The notes under the pieces: generated by a model
Told to the model about the DNA's origin: nothing
Database searches by the model: none
Seen by the model: the letters and a program-made list of their open reading frames with translations, nothing else
Part shown: in pieces, positions 38,715-49,155 of the stretch
How positions within the stretch are numbered: position 1 is the first letter of the stretch
How the letters are laid out: every line of letters begins with the position of its first letter
Assembly (NCBI RefSeq): GCF_003590095.1
Contig: NC_039491.1
Span: 1,302,001 to 1,366,000, forward strand
DNA length: 64,000 nucleotides
From: Trichoplusia ni
Lineage: Eukaryota > Arthropoda > Insecta > Lepidoptera > Noctuidae
Reading direction: 5' to 3'
Translations under genes and position numbers: made by a program

Positions 38715-41434
38715 TACAATATATTTACAATTACTACTATAACAATATATTAATAGGGCTTGAACTTATATATATATGCATATATACATCTACTAACTTA
38801 CAAACTATAACTAAACTAAACTAAATAACACGTAAAGTTTCTCCGAATGGCTTTTCATAGACAGATGGCGCTATCAAATGAAAATTATCGAATTATTTTG
38901 AAGTACTACTTAGACTGCGCTTTGTAACGAAACTATAGCGCGATTCAGACAGGTACAACGCCATCTATCGAGCGCGCATACCATATTTATCGCAATACAA
39001 TGGAGTTTTAGCTTTATTAATTCAATGAATTTAGCTTTATTAATTAGCTTTATTAATTAATGATAGTCTATGTATTACATTTATATTATTCTTTTCTATT
39101 CTATGTATGTATTCATCCAATAGAGTAGGTACTTAAACAACGAACAAAGTTAACAATGCAGTCAAAATCCATACATAATGTTCTTGCTAAACCGCAAATA
39201 TAAAATTGTTTTCTATTTCATATTATTTTTTAATGTTTTTATAATTTTTCCTTTATATGTGGCTAATGACCTATCTTGGTGCAAAATTTGAAGTTTCTAA
39301 GTCTGCTAGAAGTACCTTAGATTTTTGATGATCTGTCAGTGAATCAGTGAGTCAGTGAGTGACAAAATGGTGTAACTTTGATCGACCGTAACTCCTAAAC
39401 TATTAATTCAATTGGCATGTAATTTTGAACTTAAGCTTGTTCTAATGCCTACTATTATTCACCGAAAACCTAAACTCCTAGCTTTGTCCACGTCGAAGAT
39501 ACAGGGGGGGCGAAACGGCCGCGAATTGCTTCGAGAAAAGATGGTACGGCCGTGCCCGTTTTGCTCGAGACTTGGCTGGGGCACTGCCGTGCCCCCAGAT
39601 TTGTTTCTTTAGCCTTTTTGTACAGTTTTTTTATAACTTTTTTACCAGGTTACTTCGGCTGAATTCACAATTCGACTTAGGTATACAGTTCCCCTTACTG
39701 TGACTTTCATATTTCATCGAAGCAAACGTTACTTTAATTAATTTATTGAAACGAAATTTCTACTTTTAATGAGTTTAAAACAACATCCGGACTGACAGAT
39801 AAATAGAAGAAAAAAATCATTGATTTTTTTATTTACCGATTAAGGTTTGGTTTCCTTCGTTTTATTTACTACATATTTCGGAAACCCCTAAATTTTATGC
39901 GGGATATATTATTATCATTGATAAAAACAGGAATCTGACTCAATCTTATATGAGTATTGATATTAGATGACATATAAGGTCAGCTTATTGAACTTAGTCT
40001 ATGGATTATGTAAATCCAATCATACACTTTTAAAATCAGTCAAATTCTATCTCGAGGACAGACACAATTGCTTAAAAGTACCAACATGTCAATCAGATTT
40101 GTCGGGGAAAGTATTAAAAAAAATAAAACAAAGCATTAAATCTAATAACTTATAATTACCAATTAAGTTAATCATTTACATCTATACATTTACAGAAAAA
40201 GTCGAAAACAAAATCACATCTCATAGTATTTGGCGTTTCCATATAATAATAATGATATCGCAAATACATAAGAAATAACTTTCTTTCATTCTATTTGATC
40301 TTCGCCAAACATAGCGAACGACGTGATGCCGACTAAAGAGGCGTAATATGTATTAAGCTGAAAATCGTTCACTAAATGGTGTTGGAACTTGATACAGTAG
40401 AAGCACCTGAGGAAAAGAGATGGCACACTACGCCGACCACACTCCCTCACTTCCACAACTGCTGTAGCTTTTGTTTTTTGTAGTACGCCCCAACATGCCT
40501 GCACCAGCTAAAAACACGTTCTGTTCCGGGGCGAAGTCTTATATTGTGATATCCGTATTCATTTATTTTAATATGGACATTATCCTGTAGGTATTAAGAG
40601 CGCTTTCTACAAAAACAACGGTGTTACAGACGCTTACTCAACAACCCACAACGGAACAGATATCACAGGAATAATTGTTCCGAGGATCAAATTCTTTTAG
40701 CCAAGTAACATGCCTTTTTAAATTATTTTATACAGATTAAAAGTTATGCAATTTTAATAACAAAATGCCATTTTAATCATTGTACATTTCATTGAGCTAA
40801 TATCTCTATTTATTTTGTTACTTGGCTACAGAAGGTGGTGTTTTTAAAAATAAAGAAGTAAATCTATGCTTAAATAAATGTTCTTGTATTTATAAAACCA
40901 GCCTGGCTCATTAATTCCTAGCTTTCAGTTTTTGCTTAATTTTCAAGGATCAGGAAATAAGTAGTTAGGTATATTTTAAAACGAAGACAATATTAAGAGT
41001 CTGTTAAAGTAAATTTAAAAATGCGGTTGAAGAAATGGACATTTATCATTTTCAAAATTTTGAATCCTTAAGTTCATTCATGTTCTAAATTAAAAATAAA
41101 ACATACTTATTTCAGGCATTTTAAATAAATACAGAGGTTAATTTACGGGTATAAAGTTATTGTAATATGAGTATCTTTATATACAGGTGTTTAAATATAG
41201 TCCTAATCGGGTGAAGTTGTAGGAGGTCGCTACTTTCTAGTATGTGCATTAACTTTCTATGAGGGTCGATTAGTTTTACTCTTTTCTTTGATTTTAGTTA
41301 TATGCCATAGAACTTTTTATTACTATTGCACACAGCGTTTTACATCACATTGTCAATCAGAAAATCGCTGCACTGATTCAAATTTACAATATTCACAATT
41401 CGTATACCCATAATTAATGTTTATGAAGAAATCC

Positions 41435-44400
41435 TTAAAAACTGAACGTGGCCACAAATTGTTTGACAGCTAGCATGAATACCAAAGCGACGCCAGGTTG
41501 GAAGGTAGCCGATGATGACGTAGACAACGGTTCCCCGACGACGCCTTTAGCCCAGTTAGCGTAAGGAGAGACGCGAGTGTACAACAAGGGGTCCGTGCTG
41601 ATGCCACATCTCACGCTGGTAAACAGAACACCAGCCAGGCGCTTGTTGCATACTAAAGGACCGCCTTCGTCACCCTGAAAGGAAATAAATAATATAGATA
41701 TAGTTTAATTTTCAGCCCCGATGTATAAAAAGACCGGTCAGAAGAAAGGTCATAAGATTGACAGTGTGACTGCTTTTGGCATTGTAGCTCTTGAACGGAT
41801 GAACCGATTTTGATTTTGATTTTGTTAGAAATGAAAATTTGAAGGAAGTGTTCTTTGTGGAAGTAATGAAAATCGGTAGAAGAGTCCAAAAAAATAGTGG
41901 CGGAGTAAGTATTTTTCTGAATTAATTGTACATTGTTGTACAATTGTAAAATGAAAGTTAAATTATGCATATTACGGAAAACTACACATGCAAGTATGTC
42001 GGGGATTTTAGTTTTTTAATTTACTAATGCACATAGAAAGCGATAGATATACAATACTTACATATTTGTACTGAACTTAATTATCGTGCTCATAACACAA
42101 ACATTAGTCTTTACTGGGAATCGAATCCACGACCTTCCATCTTTGAAACTTACTACTAGACCAACACACCAAAGTTGGCACACCGTAATAGCGCCTTTAT
42201 AAATTCGGAAGAGCTTAAAACCGCTCTCTTTGTGTTCATTTATTGTTAAAACGTGTGTAATTTATTAATATCAGTACTTACAGGGCATCCATATGTGAGG
42301 GACCTTGTCGAAGCAGCGCATACCATATTTTCGTCCACAGCAGTAGGGATATTAAACTTTGTATAATACTCGGCTATGCATTCCGTTTGATTTAAAACAG
42401 TTTTTGGTGCGTACGTGAGAGAATTTTGCATAAGCTGTAAAAAAACGTAAATATATGTTATTGATTTCGTCTTCACTTTTACATTGATTAAAGAATATTT
42501 ATTGCCGAACATCTTTATACAAAAAAAGTCTTTATCCCTGTGATAATTATGTTCAAAATCACTTCGGGAGAGCGCAGCGAGTGGTTGCCGCTGAAGAACC
42601 AAATGGTATTAGAATAAATATTCCATAATCTGACCAAACTATTATATATGTATTTCGTACAAAAAACCATATTTGTGTCAGATATTTTTTAATTTAATAA
42701 AGAAATGCATTTAGCCTTTACGCTGAATAACAAAATGATACGAAACTTATTTAATTGTTATGAAAGGAATAGAATTGTTATATTGGGTTATCATTTGTGG
42801 CTGCAGGTATTATATTAAGGCCCACATCAAAACACTACGGCTGGTTTAAACTCGGGAACCAGATTATACACCAAACAAAGAAAAAGGTGTGATTAAAATC
42901 GTCATCTATAGCTATTCTAGTTAATTATTATCTAGTATACTTACGGAAATTGGAAATTGGCAGGAAAAAGGGGAGGCCTATGCCCAGCAGTGGGAGGATA
43001 AAGGCTGTGGAAGATGATGATGATGATGATGATGATACTTACGGAAGTATCTGCAGTTTTCTTTCCCCAGCCGCAAATTGTGCAGTCGCCCTCTTGTTCG
43101 CTAGGCTGTTCATCTTGCTCGGGCAGAGGTAAAGGTTGAAGATATTGGCCGGCGACGAAAGGTGAATCCAACTGAAATTGTATTAAATTAGGTTTTAAAA
43201 TTAAAAGCAACTTCTCACATACAGCTCTCTGTTCCTTTATCCTTTACCTACTTTGTATACATATATGTACATAATTCAAAAACACATTTATAGAAAATTA
43301 TCAACCAAATAGAAAAATAGAGCTATGCTAAGTTAAATAAAAATGGGCTCTGTGTACGAATCAAACCCACAACCTCTGATTCGAGAGTCAAGGTATAACC
43401 ACTGTGTTAATAGGCTAATCAATATTAGAATATAGATTTGAGTTATTTGATAATGAGTTATTTTTGCCAAAATTTTAGTAATAAAATCGAATCCCGCACT
43501 AAATAATTTAATATCCTTGCGATAGGGAGGGGGGGTAAACAAACATTCAAGTCAAGTGCACCAAGACTACCATATTCAGAATAAGTATTCGTGGGTCACA
43601 CAAACGCTTGTTATGGGTTCCAACCGGCAACACGTCGCCCACTTTAAGTTTATCGTGGTAACCTCAACTACTGGACTATATTTGCAGTCCAAACCAAAAA
43701 ATAATTATAGAAAAAAAAATGACTTACAGTTATAATAGCAATATCATTGAGGTGTTGATTGTTTCCAACGAAATCTGGGTGGATGGTGAAGTTTTCGATC
43801 ATTCGGACGCGGTCTGGGTCATTCATATTATTACCAAGAGAACGATGACCGCCAAATACTCTGTAGAACTGCGGGTTTATCAGAACGGGACTCCTGAAAA
43901 ACAGAAATGTCATATTTAGTCATATCAGTTTTAATATCATATCGGATCATCAATTTTTTTACTAGCTATCCGTATCACATGATTAACGAGAAGGCTTCAC
44001 ACTGCTAACACCTTTGAAACTAAGATTTTTTGAGCTGTTGAAAAGAGACAAGGCTTCAACGAACTACCTCGCTCTAAATTTTTGGGAGTTGGTGTAGGCC
44101 CTTTCAAAAATAATATTGACGAAACGACAGCAATTACGATTTGCTTACCCAGAGGTAGTCTGATAGAGACAGCTAGCAGCTGTCAAAACATGCTGCAGAC
44201 TAATCAGAGTTCCTCCACATGTGTGCCCTAGCTGACCGGGTTCAAATCTTTGTTGAATAGAAACCTGAAATGAGATATTATTTACTAATTAATGACTGGA
44301 ATACTATTTCACATAATTAACTTAAATAAAACATAAATATACATGACCATGTCTGTTACTGACAACGTCAAAAAAAAAAAATGGGTAACAAAGAGACTTG

Positions 44401-45193
44401 GTGATACTGATGAGACTGTGCTGGAAGCCTGGAATACACTTTTTACCGCAGTTACAGATCATGGAAGTAGGGAACAGAACATTATTGTAAAAGAAAGGCC
44501 AAGCCGCTTGAAGATAGTTTGGTTTATAAGAAAACATACAAAACAGAAACAGTAGGTATTTACCATGAATGGGAATTGTCCATCATTAGCAACAAGATGT
44601 ATGGCTACAGTTGTAACGTTATCTAACGTCGGAGTCTCCCTGATTTCTAGTTCAGCAGGAGCCGCGCTGCAACCTGTTTACAAACAAATGTATTATATAT
44701 AATGAATACGTATTGCTAAGTAATAAAGTTACAACTGCTTCATGTTTAATGGGCTTTTAAACATGAAGCAGTTGTAACTTTGTCATAGTAAAAACATGTG
44801 AATGATTGAAAAACAAAAGGCGATTTCTGATTTCGTTAATTTTTAGCTTGTTGTGGTAAATGTCAGATGAAGCTCAATGGATCTGATTAGGGCTCATGCC
44901 TGCAGGGCCAGCGGGTTTATCCGAAAGGGCTACCGTGGCCCAAGTACACGAAGGGCAAAGGAAGTAACATGATTGGGCTTTAGTCATTGAAAGTCTGACA
45001 CTTCTTTCACGCTCAACCCACAGCGAGATGGGTCATTCGATGATCCATGACCATCCGAAAAAATGATGAGTATTTACAAATGCACATAATATTAATTGAT
45101 TCGACAATATTAGTATTAATTGCTTATTAACATAAATGAATTAGCACACATACCGTAAAGCGCAATTAACAATAAACACACAATTTTCTCCAT
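41435..45193 (-). CDS. SPH-C: catalytically dead chymotrypsin-like serine protease homologue
   Basis: Seven exons on the minus strand: 45193-45154, 44673-44564, 44264-44149, 43893-43728, 43171-43043, 42434-42282, 41674-41435. This gives 317 aa. A signal peptide (MEKIVCLLLIALYG...) and a pro-like segment containing NVT are followed by the S1A fold. His57 is Ser81 (LTAASC), Asp102 is kept as Asp139 (LNDIAII), and Ser195 is Glu241 (GDEGGP). There is no IVGG activation site; the corresponding region reads VTTVAIHLVANDGQFPF. The eight framework cysteines are present. Sequons are NVT, NFT and NQT. The C-terminus has TSSSATFQPG, then a hydrophobic run to the end, again suggesting a GPI signal or membrane anchor. 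Exon 6 (153 nt) equals that of SPH-A, and exons 5 and 7 equal those of SPH-B. A retroelement fragment sits directly at the exon-5 donor. Confidence 0.92.
42937..43046 (+). mobile_element. 5'-truncated retroelement inserted at the SPH-C exon 5 splice donor
   Basis: A 12-bp direct repeat, ATACTTACGGAA, lies at 42937-42948 and 43035-43046. It brackets an 86-bp insert with AGGCCTATGCCCAGCAGTGG and a (GAT)8 tail at 43013-43036. This is the signature of a target-primed insertion by a non-LTR element or a SINE sharing its tail. The duplicated target is the splice donor itself (TTCC|GTAAGTAT on the gene strand), so two identical donors now lie 98 nt apart. Confidence 0.85.
43538..43688 (-). mobile_element. 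tRNA-like SINE copy in SPH-C intron 4
   Basis: The + strand reads AAACATTCAAGTCAAGTGCACCAAGAC, GTGGGTCACACAAACGCTTG, CAACACGTCGCCC and TGGTAACCTCAACTACTGGACTAT. The minus strand gives an A-box-like TAGTTGAGGTTACC near the head and a decayed B box. It is one of the longer copies of the family. Confidence 0.6.
44725..44781. repeat. Perfect 23-bp hairpin in SPH-C intron 1
   Basis: AAAGTTACAACTGCTTCATG plus TTT at 44725-44747 is exactly inverted at 44759-44781 around an 11-nt loop (AATGGGCTTTT). It lies in the first intron, so the transcript would contain the stem. It could be a foldback remnant, a local inverted duplication or, less likely, a small-RNA precursor. Confidence 0.75.
44870..45065 (+). 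repeat. Dispersed repeat fragment in SPH-C intron 1
   Basis: The segment includes GGCTTTAGTCATTGAAAGTCTGACACTTC and GGGTCATTCGATGATC. Related GTCTGACAC text lies near 10985-11000, 24405 and 49005-49020. Non-coding; family unidentified. Confidence 0.4.
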
Positions 45194-45247
45194 CTTTCCA
45201 CTTCACGTTGAAACTCTGAATGCCAGATTCAACTCTCTTTACAGACT

Positions 45248-45326
45248 TTTATCGAAATCGGAACTTAAGTTATCTTATCAATTTCAACGTGTTTTTCCTT
45301 ATACCGTTCAATTTATCGGTTTTATC
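45248..45326 (-). promoter_or_regulatory. Putative SPH-C promoter region with five GATA motifs
   Basis: On the minus strand, GATAA cores occur at 45326-45322, 45317-45313, twice in TGATAAGATAA (45280-45270), and in CGATAAA (45254-45248). That is five in about 80 bp, starting 55 nt before the ATG. No classic TATA box was seen, but CGATAAAAG at 45254-45246 could serve. Function is inferred. Confidence 0.4.
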
Positions 45327-46147
45327 AGTACAATTGTCCGCACATCAATGATAAAAAAAATGTTATTAGTATCAATTTTTTTAGTACCTGTGTCGTTAAA
45401 TAAAAATTTATCTAATCTTCTGTGTTCGCACGGAGTCATGACAATGGGACCGGGCGTGACTGTTTGAGTATAATGACGTGAATTCCGCTAATTTTATTAA
45501 AACAAATGTGTTTCATAAGAAGATATACTGTCGCAAGAAAAATCATCAAAAGAGTGCAGCCGCATTTTGTTAAAAAAAAAAAACTAGCCGCAAATCAGGA
45601 GGTCAGTGATGAGGCAGATTGACAGTTATTCGGTTGACACGTAGGTACAAGACAATCGTTTCTGACCGAAGTAAAAACAAGACAAAAATTGATTCCGCCT
45701 ACTAAATACTTTTCAACGCTTTTCGAATGTTAACCTGATCGCACACGTTTTTCATTTCGAAGTGCTCTTAAATGGTCTGCTTCATAAATGGAGGAGGAAA
45801 GCTTCGGTACGAGAGAGATTTCATCTTTTAGTTACCCTTGTCAACACTCCTGCAATGACACCCACGTCCTGTTTGCCAAGTGTGTAACGGCAAAGAAAAA
45901 TAAGAAGAAGTGCTCTTGCTGCAAGAGAAGAATCAGCGCAACGCTGCCTTTTTTCAAAGGCATAAGGGTGAATTTCCCGGACCCAAAAATTGCGTGGCAT
46001 CGATGAAATCGGTACTAAAATGCATTGTTATAATGTTCTAACTTTTTTTTTTAGGTAGATGACATAAAAACCTATCTGTAGCACTAAATATTTTATTAAA
46101 AGAATTAATATGTTTTCCAAAAAAAAAAAAAGTTAAAACACATAATC

Positions 46148-47156
46148 TTTCATCGCCGTGTTTGTCCACACGTCACCTTGATGTATTAAATACATCATTG
46201 ATCAAAAATGTATCGTTATTTGTATTAAAACTTAGTTTTATTTGATTCGTAAATAGTTAAAGTATTGTCTCGGAATACATTTATTCAAATATTTAAATAA
46301 TACAACGTGTGGTTAAGAAATATTGCATATTCAACGTTTTGCGTCGCTCCCGTTGTGCGTTAAACGTTGTATATAAGTAATGTCGAAAGGCTCGACAAGG
46401 AACGACGTGTGTACGTGCCTGCGTTTTCGAGCTATAATTAAAAGTATTCGATTGTTTTGGTACTGGACATTTTTTCTTTCATCGCCGTGGATAGGTCTAA
46501 CTTCTATTTCAATAAGATTGAGCATTCAATACAATGCCATTTATATTTAGTTTATTTGTAAAGTGTTCATTACTGTTAATTATTACCAGTTTTTTAGTAA
46601 ATTGAATATATCCCTTGATTTTCATCGCCGTGCTTTCATTGCCGTTGTTTCCGTGGACAAAATTTGCTATGGTAATGAAAAAAAATACACGGGAATGAAA
46701 AAAACATCATCGCCGCGCCTTGTAAAACAGTTTCCTTTCATTGCCGTGGCCACGTGTTTCATTTCCGTGACTTATGTTTTCATCGCCACTGGACAGGGAT
46801 GTATCTATTTATAGTTATATTATAAAAATAATATCATGTGTTACTGGATTTTAACATATTTTATTCTATTATTATTGCGTATAAATTAATAGTATTGATT
46901 TTTGTTTCAATTATTAACTTTATCATTTAAAAATTCTTATACACTATAATAACATTTCATTGCCATGGACGCATGTTTCATTGCCGTGCATGCATGTTTC
47001 ATCGCCGTGGCACGGAATTTTCAATCTTGTATATCTCGTTAGTTTTTTAAGCTATCTGCTAGATATTAAGCAAAACTGCATATCTGATCATAAACTTGAG
47101 TAAACACTATTTTATCTTGTTCTAAAGTTGAAGAATAAAATATCCACGGAAATGAA
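46148..47156. repeat. Interspersed array of a TTTCATYGCCGTGG-like motif
   Basis: Copies, exact or with one to three changes, start on the + strand at 46148, 46477, 46620, 46634, 46736, 46757, 46778, 46955, 46976 and 46997. A shorter CATCATCGCCGCG lies at 46705. Reverse-strand copies lie at 46688-46700 (CACGGGAATGAAA) and 47144-47156 (CCACGGAAATGAA). Spacing is irregular, so this is not a tandem repeat. It resembles a dispersed binding-site array or subterminal repeats of a transposon. Confidence 0.75.
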
Positions 47157-47852
47157 GATTTTATTGGACCTGTTGAAATTCACCTATAAATAATAATGAC
47201 ACAGGTAGAAAAAAAAAACAAATATTCGATTAAAAAAACAAATCGACTTTAGTTGAGATATTGGTTTGAGAATTGACTACTATTTTCCAAAAAAAAATGC
47301 CCATTTCCCGGTTTTATGACCAGAGTCTAGTTAATCTTTCTGATTTGAAAAAACTACCTGAAGTTTCATCAGTACGATTACTTGTTCCACTACCATGTAA
47401 GCCATTTTAAAAATAGTCACTCCATGAAAAATGCTGTAGTATTTTCATTTTTTTTTAACACATTCTTCACATGGGATCAACTAGTAATCGTCAAGAAAAA
47501 TCAAGCAAGCCCAATCTCGATGGCGTTCTGTCGTCCAATTGCGAAGCTCAAATGGCCACCAAGTTTCAGTATCACATCAGCGTGATAGTGACGGATCATG
47601 TCATCATGACATTGTTTTTACGCAATATTTACATCATCATTATTTATAATTTCTCTGCTCTTATCGTTTTTTTTCTATTTGGAGTCTATACATAGGCGTA
47701 TGCAGAAATGTGAATGTATAAGTATATAACTTACACGTCATATAAATTTCAGGTCAATTGAAAATCGGGTAGTGGGTTTAATTCAACTTGCGGAGTTTGA
47801 TAACAGACATAAAGGCAATCAAAACTAAATAAAAGCTAAGTGTAATAGTTTA

Positions 47853-48012
47853 CTCACGCGTATTTATCGGGAGTGTCCGACTAGTTTCGGACCCAACATC
47901 TTTAATCATGAGCTTTCGCGGCGGGATCGCGAGTCGGTTGGGACCGAAACTAGTCGGGCAAACCGTTACATCATTTGATAATGAATCAGTCTCACGATAG
48001 TTATTATAAAAA
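47853..48012 (+). repeat. Best copy of the ACTAGTTTCGG foldback family
   Basis: Arms CGACTAGTTTCGGACCCAAC (47878-47897) and its inverse at 47937-47956 differ at one base. They enclose CATGAGCTTTCGCGGCGGGATCGCGAGTC. The flank reads CTCACGCGTATTTATCGGG on the left and AACCGTTACATCATTTGATA on the right, ending near TTATTATAAAAA. Copies lie at 14596, 18395 and 61255, and a partial one at 55826. Confidence 0.65.
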
Positions 48013-48388
48013 TAAATAAGAGCTTGTGAAAAGCTTTACCACCCTAAAAACAGGTGGCTTTCAGATAAACTTTGAGGAAAACTCGAGGTGGTATATGTTA
48101 TCAAAAAATTATATCTATCAAATTACAATGATGATTCAGTCTTCAATACACATTGTCTCTAGAGTTATGCTACTTAACTCTGCTATCAGCTTTATCGCTC
48201 TTACATTGCACAACATTATAATGTTGTGGAACGCGATATCCGCAAATAATATGAATCATTTGTGTGTACTTACCGTGATTAATGTTTAAGCTCTCTATGA
48301 TGTATCATAAACCAGTTGCTTCTTTATCTATGAAAGTACATTCATATAATAAAATCGTAGAAAAGAAGAATCTGTATATTGATTTTTA

Positions 48389-48560
48389 GGGTTCCGTACG
48401 TCTGAATACAAAAACGGAACCCTTATAGGATCACTCGTGTGTCTGTCCGTCCGTCGCTTACAGTCAATTATCTCCGAATCTATTAGTTTGATTAAGTTTA
48501 AATTTGGTACACATATCAATTCCTGTGACCCAAACACAGAGGTGTGACGTGAGCAGATGA
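48389..48560. repeat. GGGTTCCGTACG dispersed repeat
   Basis: GGGTTCCGTACGTCTGAATAC, AAAACGGAACCCTTATAGGATC and TCTGTCCGTCCGTCG are shared in part with segments near 24630, 50690, 58480, 61620 and 63180. It is non-coding, and several copies carry CAGGCTGTATCTCA-like text. Confidence 0.5.
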
Positions 48561-48924
48561 AATCTGTATATGGGGGGGTCATTTTTGGGGGGGAAGGGGA
48601 AAATTAAAAAAAAAATCTGAGAACTGCATCATGTTTCATATCAAATGAAAGGTCTTATTGAGAAGATCTTAAATGTATTTTTTTTGTAATTTTAAAATAA
48701 ATAGTTTCCAAGTTATTCAAGAAAATAGACGAAAATTGACCATCCTTACTTATCTCCGAAACTACTGAACCTAAAATTTTGAAAAAAATACAGAAATTAG
48801 TTTTCTCCTTATAGATTATAGGAAAACCTATAAGAAGTCTATGATATTAAAATAACATGGTAAATCACTCAATATTGTGCGTACCAACTTACATTTGCAG
48901 GTGGAATGTGTGGGAGAACATATT

Positions 48925-49155
48925 TTTTAACTCCAAAAACATGATAGGTAACGTGAACGTGATAGGTTTAACAGTCGTTACAGGTAGTCAGAACATTGAA
49001 AGTCTGATAATTATAACCAGCCTAACCAAGGGGTACCGTGTTGCCCAGGTAATTGGGTTGAGAAGGTCAAATAGGCAGTCGTAATAAAACACTGGTAGGT
49101 TCTTAGCGGAATCCGGTTAGACTGGAAGCCGACCACAGTCTAGGCCGATGATGAT
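48925..49155 (+). mobile_element. Non-LTR retrotransposon or SINE 3' fragment
   Basis: AATTGGGTTGAGAAGGTCAAATAGGCAGTCG, AAAACACTGGTAGG and TCCGGTTAGACTGGAAGCCGACC lead into a GATGATGATGG tail. This layout is typical of lepidopteran non-LTR 3' ends. No coding sequence remains. Confidence 0.55.

Larger units (their letters stand above)
33130..41434. other. Repeat-rich intergenic region between SPH-B and SPH-C
   Basis: Listed separately: an RT tail, a MITE, a SINE fragment, an inverted repeat partner and a Helitron remnant. A plus-oriented SINE-family fragment also lies near 34360-34430 (TTGTGCATGTGACTTG). A block at 37830-38030 resembles the outer part of the Helitron-type repeat. No intact gene was recognised. 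Confidence 0.5.

Noticed and set aside
44343..44555. 70-codon plus-strand frame antisense to SPH-C intron 2.
   Set aside because: It starts next to a poly-A run, has no motif and lies wholly within an intron; judged chance.
45788..46006. 72-codon plus-strand frame with CxxC-like cysteines and a lysine-rich run, suggestive of a small zinc-binding protein.
   Set aside because: Cysteine spacing fits no family I can name and the frame is isolated, so it is left as unsupported.
46563..46814. 83-codon frame across the TTTCATYGCCGTGG array.
   Set aside because: Its apparent sequence repeats (FIAV, FHRR) come from the DNA motif read in different frames, so the frame is a by-product of the array.
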